DNA of 64,000 nucleotides from Erinaceus europaeus (lineage: Eukaryota; Chordata; Mammalia; Eulipotyphla; Erinaceidae): assembly GCF_950295315.1 (NCBI RefSeq), contig NC_080164.1, positions 62,076,042-62,140,041 on the forward strand, in the 5' to 3' direction. The notes beneath the pieces were generated by a model that saw only the letters and a list, made by a program, of their open reading frames with translations, made no database searches and was not told the DNA's origin. Below are positions 58,839 through 64,000 of the stretch, in pieces. Position 1 is the first letter of the stretch; each line of letters opens with the position of its first letter. A program made the translations under genes and the position numbers.

Positions 58839-59502
58839 TTTTTTTTTTTTTTAAGAAACGATTAATTAACAAAACCATAGGGTAGGAGGGGTATAATTCC
58901 ACACAATTCCCACCACCCAATCTCCATATCCCACCCCCTCCCCTGATAGCTTTCCCATTCTCTACCCCTCTGGGAGGATGGACCCAGGGTCATTGAGGGT
59001 TGCAGAAGGTAGAAGGTCTGGCTTCTGTAATTGCTTCCCCACTGAACATGGGCGTTGACTGGTCGGTCCATACTCCCAGTCTGCCTCTTTCTTTCCCTAT
59101 TAGGGTGGGTCTCTAGGGAAGCAGAGCTCCAGGACACATTGGTGGGATCTTCAGTCTAGGGAAGCCTGGCCGGCATCCTGATGACATCTGGAACCTGGTG
59201 ACTGAAAAGAGAGTTAACATACGAAGCCAAACAAATTGTTGAGCAATCATGGACCCAAAGCTTGGAATAGTGGGGAGGAAGTGTTAGGGGGGTACTCATT
59301 GCAAACTCTAGTGTACTTCTACTTTCAGGTATATATTTTGCAGTAGTTTACGGATACATGTGAACATAAGCTCTCTCTCACAGAAACTGGTGTATATCTA
59401 GGTTTTGGGACTTTGTTAGAAAGTGAACCACCTGAGATGGAATTAGAGTATGCTATGAAAGGAAAGGTCTCACCCGCGTAATGAAGCTGAAGGGTTGTCA
59501 TT
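58839..59502 (-). mobile_element. Second L1 3' UTR copy with its own A tail
   Basis: T-run at 58838-58853 is its A tail; the body matches 57400-58020. It is truncated at 'GGGTTGTCATTC', directly joined to U2 sequence. Confidence 0.88.
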
Positions 59503-59950
59503 CTTTTGGCTAAGATCAAGTGTAGTAACTTCTTATCAGTTTAACATCTGATATGTCCTCTATCCAAGGACAATATATTAAATGGATTTTTGGAGCTGGG
59601 AGTCGGAATAGGGGTTTGCTCCATCTGCTCCATGCATAGACTTGGTATTGCAGTACTTCCAGGAATGGTGCACCTCCTCCTTAAAAAAAAAAAAAGCACT
59701 ATTACAAAAGAAATATGCATAACCTCAATGTGTATCATACTTTGGAATGGCAACAGCTATCAGTTGATATGTACTTACTGTGTCAAATCACTTCGCTAAA
59801 AGCTTTGCTGGTGTTATCACTATCATCATTCCCATTTTGCAGATGGAGAAACTTTCCTCAGACAGAGGCTAACTTTGGATCAGGTATTGACTTTTTCTGA
59901 ATGTTAGAACCTCCTTGTTTAGCCTACATGTCCCACTAAGTATATTTTTT
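59503..59950 (+). repeat. Right copy of the 440-bp segment (U2 lacking its first 13 nt, plus MIR)
   Basis: Starts CTTTTGGCTAAGATCAAGTG, keeps the A tail and GCACTATTAC downstream repeat, and ends CACTAAGTATAT. The upstream half of the U2 target duplication is absent, so this is a DNA-level copy of 56915-57370, not an independent retroposition. Confidence 0.92.
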
Positions 59951-60362
59951 AAAAATAATTTTATTTATTTATTATTGGATAGAGACAGAGAGAAATTGAG
60001 TAGGAAGGGGAAGATAGAAAGTAAAAGAGACAAAGAGACATCTACAGCCCTGCTTCACTCGTAAAGCTTTCCACCTGCATGTGGGACCCGGGGCTTGAAC
60101 CTGGGTCCTTGCACACTGTTATTTGTGTGCTTACCAGGTGTGCCACAACCTAACCCCTTTAAGATTATATATATTAGATAGAGACAGAAAGAACCTGAGA
60201 ATGGAGGGGCTTAAGGAAAAGAGACAGAGAAACACCTGCAGCCCTACTTCACCACTTATGATGCTTCCCCCCTGCATGTGGGGATCAGGGGTTTGAACCT
60301 GGGTCCTTGCATACTGTAATGTATGCAGTTAACCAGGTGTGCCACCACTTGGTCCCCTAAAG
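59951..60362 (-). repeat. Two tandem minus-strand tRNA SINEs
   Basis: First about 59951-60160, second about 60165-60362. Both show 'CACCTGGTAAGCACAC' or 'CACCTGGTTAACTGCA' type heads and 'AGGTTCAAGCCCC' / 'AGGTTCAAACCCC' B boxes on the minus strand. Confidence 0.75.
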
Positions 60363-60469
60363 ATCTTTTTGCATCATCCAGAGCATGGGGAGTGATCCTT
60401 TACAAAAGACCACAGTCACTCTCAAAGCAAATCTAGCTAGATATATGTGGACGTGTTTCTGGTTGCCAA

Positions 60470-62478
60470 GAAATCAAGAGGTTGTGATACAAAAGATCAA
60501 TGAAGCCAAATGTTGGTTCTTTGAAAAATTAAACAAGATTGACAAACCCCTAGCCAAACTCACTAAAAAAAAAGGAGAGAAGACTTAAATAAATAGAATT
60601 CTAATCGACAGAGGAGATATCACAACTGACACCACAGAAATCCAGATAATTATGCAAAACTTTTACGAAGAACTATACACCATCAAGCTAGAGAATCTGG
60701 AAGAAATGGAAGAATTCCTAGAAACATATACTCTTCCAAAATTGAACCAGGAAGAACTACAGAGCCTAAATGCAGCAATAGCTGATAGGGATACAACAAA
60801 AAAGGAAAACTGCAGACCAATACCTCTGATGAACCTAGATGCCAAAATATTGAACAAGATCCTAGCCAACTGGATGCGGCAGTATATCAAAAAGATGGTT
60901 CATCACGACCAAGTGGGATTTATCTCAGAAATGCAAGGCTGGTTTAACATACATAAATCAATTGATTGATACATAAATCAATCAATGTTATTCACCACAT
61001 CAAAAAACAAACAAACCAAAAAAAAACCAAAAACACCACCACAGGATTATCTCAATAGATGCAGAGAAAGCTTGACAAAATCCAACAACCATTCATGCTC
61101 AAAAGACTACTAAAATGGGAATAGATGGGAATAGATTCCACTATCCTATATATATCAAACCTACAGCCTACATCATACTCAACAGACAGAAGCTGAAAGC
61201 ATTCCCCCTCAGATTGGGGACTAGATAGGGCTGTCCATTATCACATTACTCTTCAACATAGTATTGGAAGTTCTTGCCATAGCAATCAGGCAAGAGAAAG
61301 AAATCAAAGGAATACAGACTGGAAAGGAAGAAGTCAAGCTCTCAATATTTTCAGATGATATGATAGTATACATAGAAAAACCTAAAGAATCCATCAGAAA
61401 GCTACTGGAAGTTATTAGGCAATATAACACGGTGTCAGGCTACAAAATCAATGTACAAAAACCAGTGGCATTTCTTTATGCAAACACTAAATCCGAAGAA
61501 GAGGATATCCACATATCACTCCCATTCACTGTTGCAGAAAAATTAATAAAATACCTAGGAATAAACCTGACCAAAGAAGTGAAAGACCTGTATACTTAAA
61601 ACTATGAGTCACTATTAAAATAAATAGAAAATGATACCAAGAAATTGAAAGACATCCCATGATCATGGATTGGAAGAATAAATATCATCAAAATGAATAT
61701 TCTCCCCAGGACCATATACAAATTAATGTGATACTCATCAAAGTTCCACCAAGCTTCTTTAAGAGAATAGAACAAAAACTACAACCATTTATCTAGAACC
61801 AGAAAATACCTAGAATTGCCAAAACCATCTTGAGGAAAAGAAACAGAAATGGAGGCTTCACACTCCTAGATCTCAAACTATATTATAAGACCATCATCAT
61901 CAAAACAGCCTGGTACTAGAACAGAAATAGGCACACAGACCACTGGAACAGAATTAAAAGCCCAGAACTAAACCCCACACCTATGGATATCAAATCTTTA
62001 ATAAGGGTGCCCAAAGTATTAAATGGAGAAAGGAAGCTCTCTTCAATAAATGGTGCTGGGAAAACTGGGTTGAAACATGCAGAAGGATGAAACTGAACCA
62101 CTTTATCTCATCAAAAACAGAAATCAACTCCAAATGGATCAACTACATGGATGTTAGACCAGAAACTATCAAATACTTAGAGGAAAACATTGTTGGAAGA
62201 CTTTCCCCCCTAAATCTCAAGGACATCTTTGATGATACAAACCCAATTGCAAAGAAGACTAAAACAGAAACAAACCAGTGGGACCAAATCAAATTGAAAA
62301 CCTTCTGTACAGCCAGAGAAACTATCACACAAACAAAGAGACCCCTCACAGAATGGGAGAAGATCTTCGCATGCCATACATCAGACAAGAGACTAATAAC
62401 CAAAATATACAAAGAGCTCAGCAAAATTAGCAACAAAAAAGCAAATGACCCCATCCAAAAACGGGCAGAGGATATGAA
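60470..62478 (+). mobile_element. Rearranged L1 ORF2 fragment without 3' end
   Basis: Starts in ORF2 before the reverse transcriptase ('ATCAATGAAGCCAAATGTTG') and stops abruptly at 'GCAGAGGATATGAAC' with no 3' UTR or A tail. About 170-210 bp are missing at 60780, an ATACATAAATCAAT duplication lies at about 60950-60980, and several shifts interrupt the frame. The catalytic Ala is Ser ([15 protein letters not shown]) at about 61345. Confidence 0.85.
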
Positions 62479-62764
62479 CAGTACACACACAGATAACTCC
62501 TATGGCAAGGACACAAGTTCCTTACCTTGCAGGAGAAAGCCAAGGCCCTGTTCCTTTACTGGCTCTGTGTCCTTAACAGTTTAACTACTTTCTAGCTCTG
62601 ATTTGCTGTTTCTCAAGTGACAATGGTATTGAAAGGATGAAAATCAATATATATTATATATAAAAGTATATGCTTATATACATACATATAAAATATGTGA
62701 AGTTCTTTCATATCTGGTATAAACAAGTATTTAGCAAATGTAGTCTTCTTCCTACCCCACTCTT

Positions 62765-63770
62765 TAAAAATGTTTATTAGTTATTTATAAAATTATAAAG
62801 TAATAGGGATATGATTCCACCCCACCAAAGTTTTGTGCCTCCATCTCCCACAAGAATAACTACAATAGTTGCCCCAAGGCCTTAAAGACTGTTTGTTACT
62901 ATTTTTTTTTTTTTGCAAGTCCATGTGTCTCAATTCTTTATGTTCCACATATAAGTGAAACCATCTTGCAATTGCCTTCCACTTTCTTACTTAACGAAGC
63001 ATAATCACTTCTGGTTCCATTTGTTCATCCCAAAGAACACATTACCATTTTTTTAATTGCCAAGTAGTAATACATTGATATATGGACCATCACTTCTTTA
63101 TTTATTTATCTGTCAGTGGGCATTTATGTTGCTTTCATATTTTGGCTATTGTGAAATATGCAGCTATGAAAATTGTAGTGTACATGTCCCTTCAAATTAG
63201 TATGTTCATGTTTTCTGGTTAAATGTCCCAAGAGTGGTATTCCTGGACATAAGGTATTTCTATTTTTATTTGCTTAAGGATTCTCCATACTGTTTTCCAT
63301 AACAGCAGTACCAGTTTGTATTTCCACCACTAGTATAAATAGTTCTTCCTTCACATCTTCACCAGCACTTTTTGCTTCCTGTTTTCTTTGTAGGCCATTC
63401 CCATTCTCACTGTTATGAGGTGAAATCTCAATGTAGTTTTGATTTACATCTCTCTGATGACGAGTGAAGTGAGACATTTCCTCATATGTCTGTGGGCCAT
63501 GCGTATCTTTTTTAGAAGACTGTCCAGGGCTGGGGAGACAGCATAATAGTTATGCAAAAAGACTTTAGTATCTGAAGTTTTGATATCCCATTCCACACTC
63601 AATCCCCGGAGCAACCATAGACAGAGTTGAGCAGTGTTCTGGTAAAAAGAAAAAAAAGGGGGGGGGGCTGTCTATTTATCTATTTGCCCACTCTTAATTG
63701 AATTGTTCCTTTACTTTTTGTTGAATTGTAAGAGTTCTTTATAGATGTTTGATATCAACCAACTGGACCT
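62765..63770 (-). mobile_element. Old L1 ORF2 3' part with SINE
   Basis: Antisense ORF2 C-terminus motifs: 'CACATATAAGTGAAACCATC', 'TTTTGGCTATTGTGAAATAT', 'TTGATTTACATCTCTCTGAT', 'AAGAGTTCTTTATAGATGTT'. Interrupted by a SINE at about 63526-63667. Confidence 0.8.
63526..63667 (+). repeat. SINE, second family
   Basis: Head 'GGGCTGGGGAGACAGCATAA', B box 'CACACTCAATCCCCGG', tail with A and G runs (AAAAAAAGGGGGGGGGG). Confidence 0.8.
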
Positions 63771-63784
63771 TAGAATACCTTTGA

Positions 63785-63900
63785 TGATAGGACTGGTAAG
63801 ATGGCTTACCTGGTAGATCATCTGTTATACCATGCTACTGGTCTAAATTTGAGATTCTGGCACACCATATAGGAGTACTGCAGCACTGCCAGGCCATAGG
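63785..63900 (+). repeat. SINE, second family, diverged
   Basis: 'GACTGGTAAGATGGCTTACC' head and 'GTACTGCAGCACTGCCAGGC' body. Confidence 0.5.
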
Positions 63901-63909
63901 ATAGGTCCA

Positions 63910-64000
63910 TTTCCAACATTCTATGGAGTATCCAGACTGTTTTCTTCAGGGGATGGACCAAACTACATTCCCACTAGAAATGTAGTAGAGTTCCTTTACC
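63910..64000 (-). mobile_element. Old L1 ORF2 fragment at the window edge
   Basis: 'CCAGACTGTTTTCTTCAGGG' and 'CCAAACTACATTCCCACTAG' are antisense ORF2 C-terminal text; it continues beyond the window. Confidence 0.65.

Noticed and set aside
10034..64000. IL1RN exons expected downstream of IL1F10
   Set aside because: I looked for the intracellular and secreted first exons and the conserved core exons and found no match; the gene probably lies beyond the window.

Overview
This is mammalian nuclear DNA, most likely from a hedgehog (Erinaceidae). The evidence is the repeat content: many copies of a tRNA-derived SINE with a conserved 'CCCACCTGCAGGGGAGTCGCTTCAC' type body, a second tRNA-derived SINE with a 'GGGGAGATAGCATAATGGTTATGC' type head, and several lineages of LINE-1. 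Assignment to hedgehog rests on my recollection of Erinaceidae SINEs, not on a database search.

One host protein-coding gene is clear. It is a four-exon interleukin-1 family gene on the plus strand (coding exons 5080-5111, 9068-9153, 9414-9541, 9821-10033). The exons join in phase into 152 codons plus stop and match IL1F10 (interleukin-38). All three introns have GT...AG borders. The window is therefore part of the IL-1 cluster. In other mammals IL36RN lies just upstream and IL1RN downstream of IL1F10; I find no exon of either here. Nested SINEs press against the acceptor of the first coding exon, and the best poly(A) signal lies inside an old MLT1-like LTR directly after the stop codon.

Everything else is interspersed repeats and unrecognised non-coding DNA. 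In order: 0-5 kb, SINEs, old L1 3' ends and a long CTTCTC microsatellite; 5-10.6 kb, IL1F10 with repeats in intron 1; 12.5-18.5 kb, a young 5'-truncated plus-strand L1 whose 3' UTR is split by a minus-strand non-autonomous ERVK-like provirus (two 345-bp LTRs, 6-bp target duplication); 19-24 kb, old L1 pieces, an ancient repeat and an L1 3' UTR; 24-32.5 kb, mostly unannotated intergenic DNA with scattered SINEs; 33.25-40.63 kb, a full-length 7.4-kb minus-strand L1 inserted into an older L1 3' UTR with a 15-bp target duplication; 43.5-52 kb, two head-to-head L1s sharing a nearly identical inverted tract of about 1.2 kb; 52-56.9 kb, MaLR LTR, MIR, SINEs and an L1 tail with a 24-bp target duplication; 56.9-59.95 kb, a retroposed U2 snRNA pseudogene and its flank, duplicated on both sides of a 2.1-kb L1 block; 60-64 kb, SINEs and broken L1 copies.

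All L1 ORFs are disrupted by stops or frameshifts. No functional tRNA, rRNA or snRNA gene and no CRISPR array is present. The most notable signals are the IL1F10 gene, the provirus with its 21-bp tandem repeats, the inverted near-identical L1 tracts, and the roughly 440-bp duplication flanking an L1 block.
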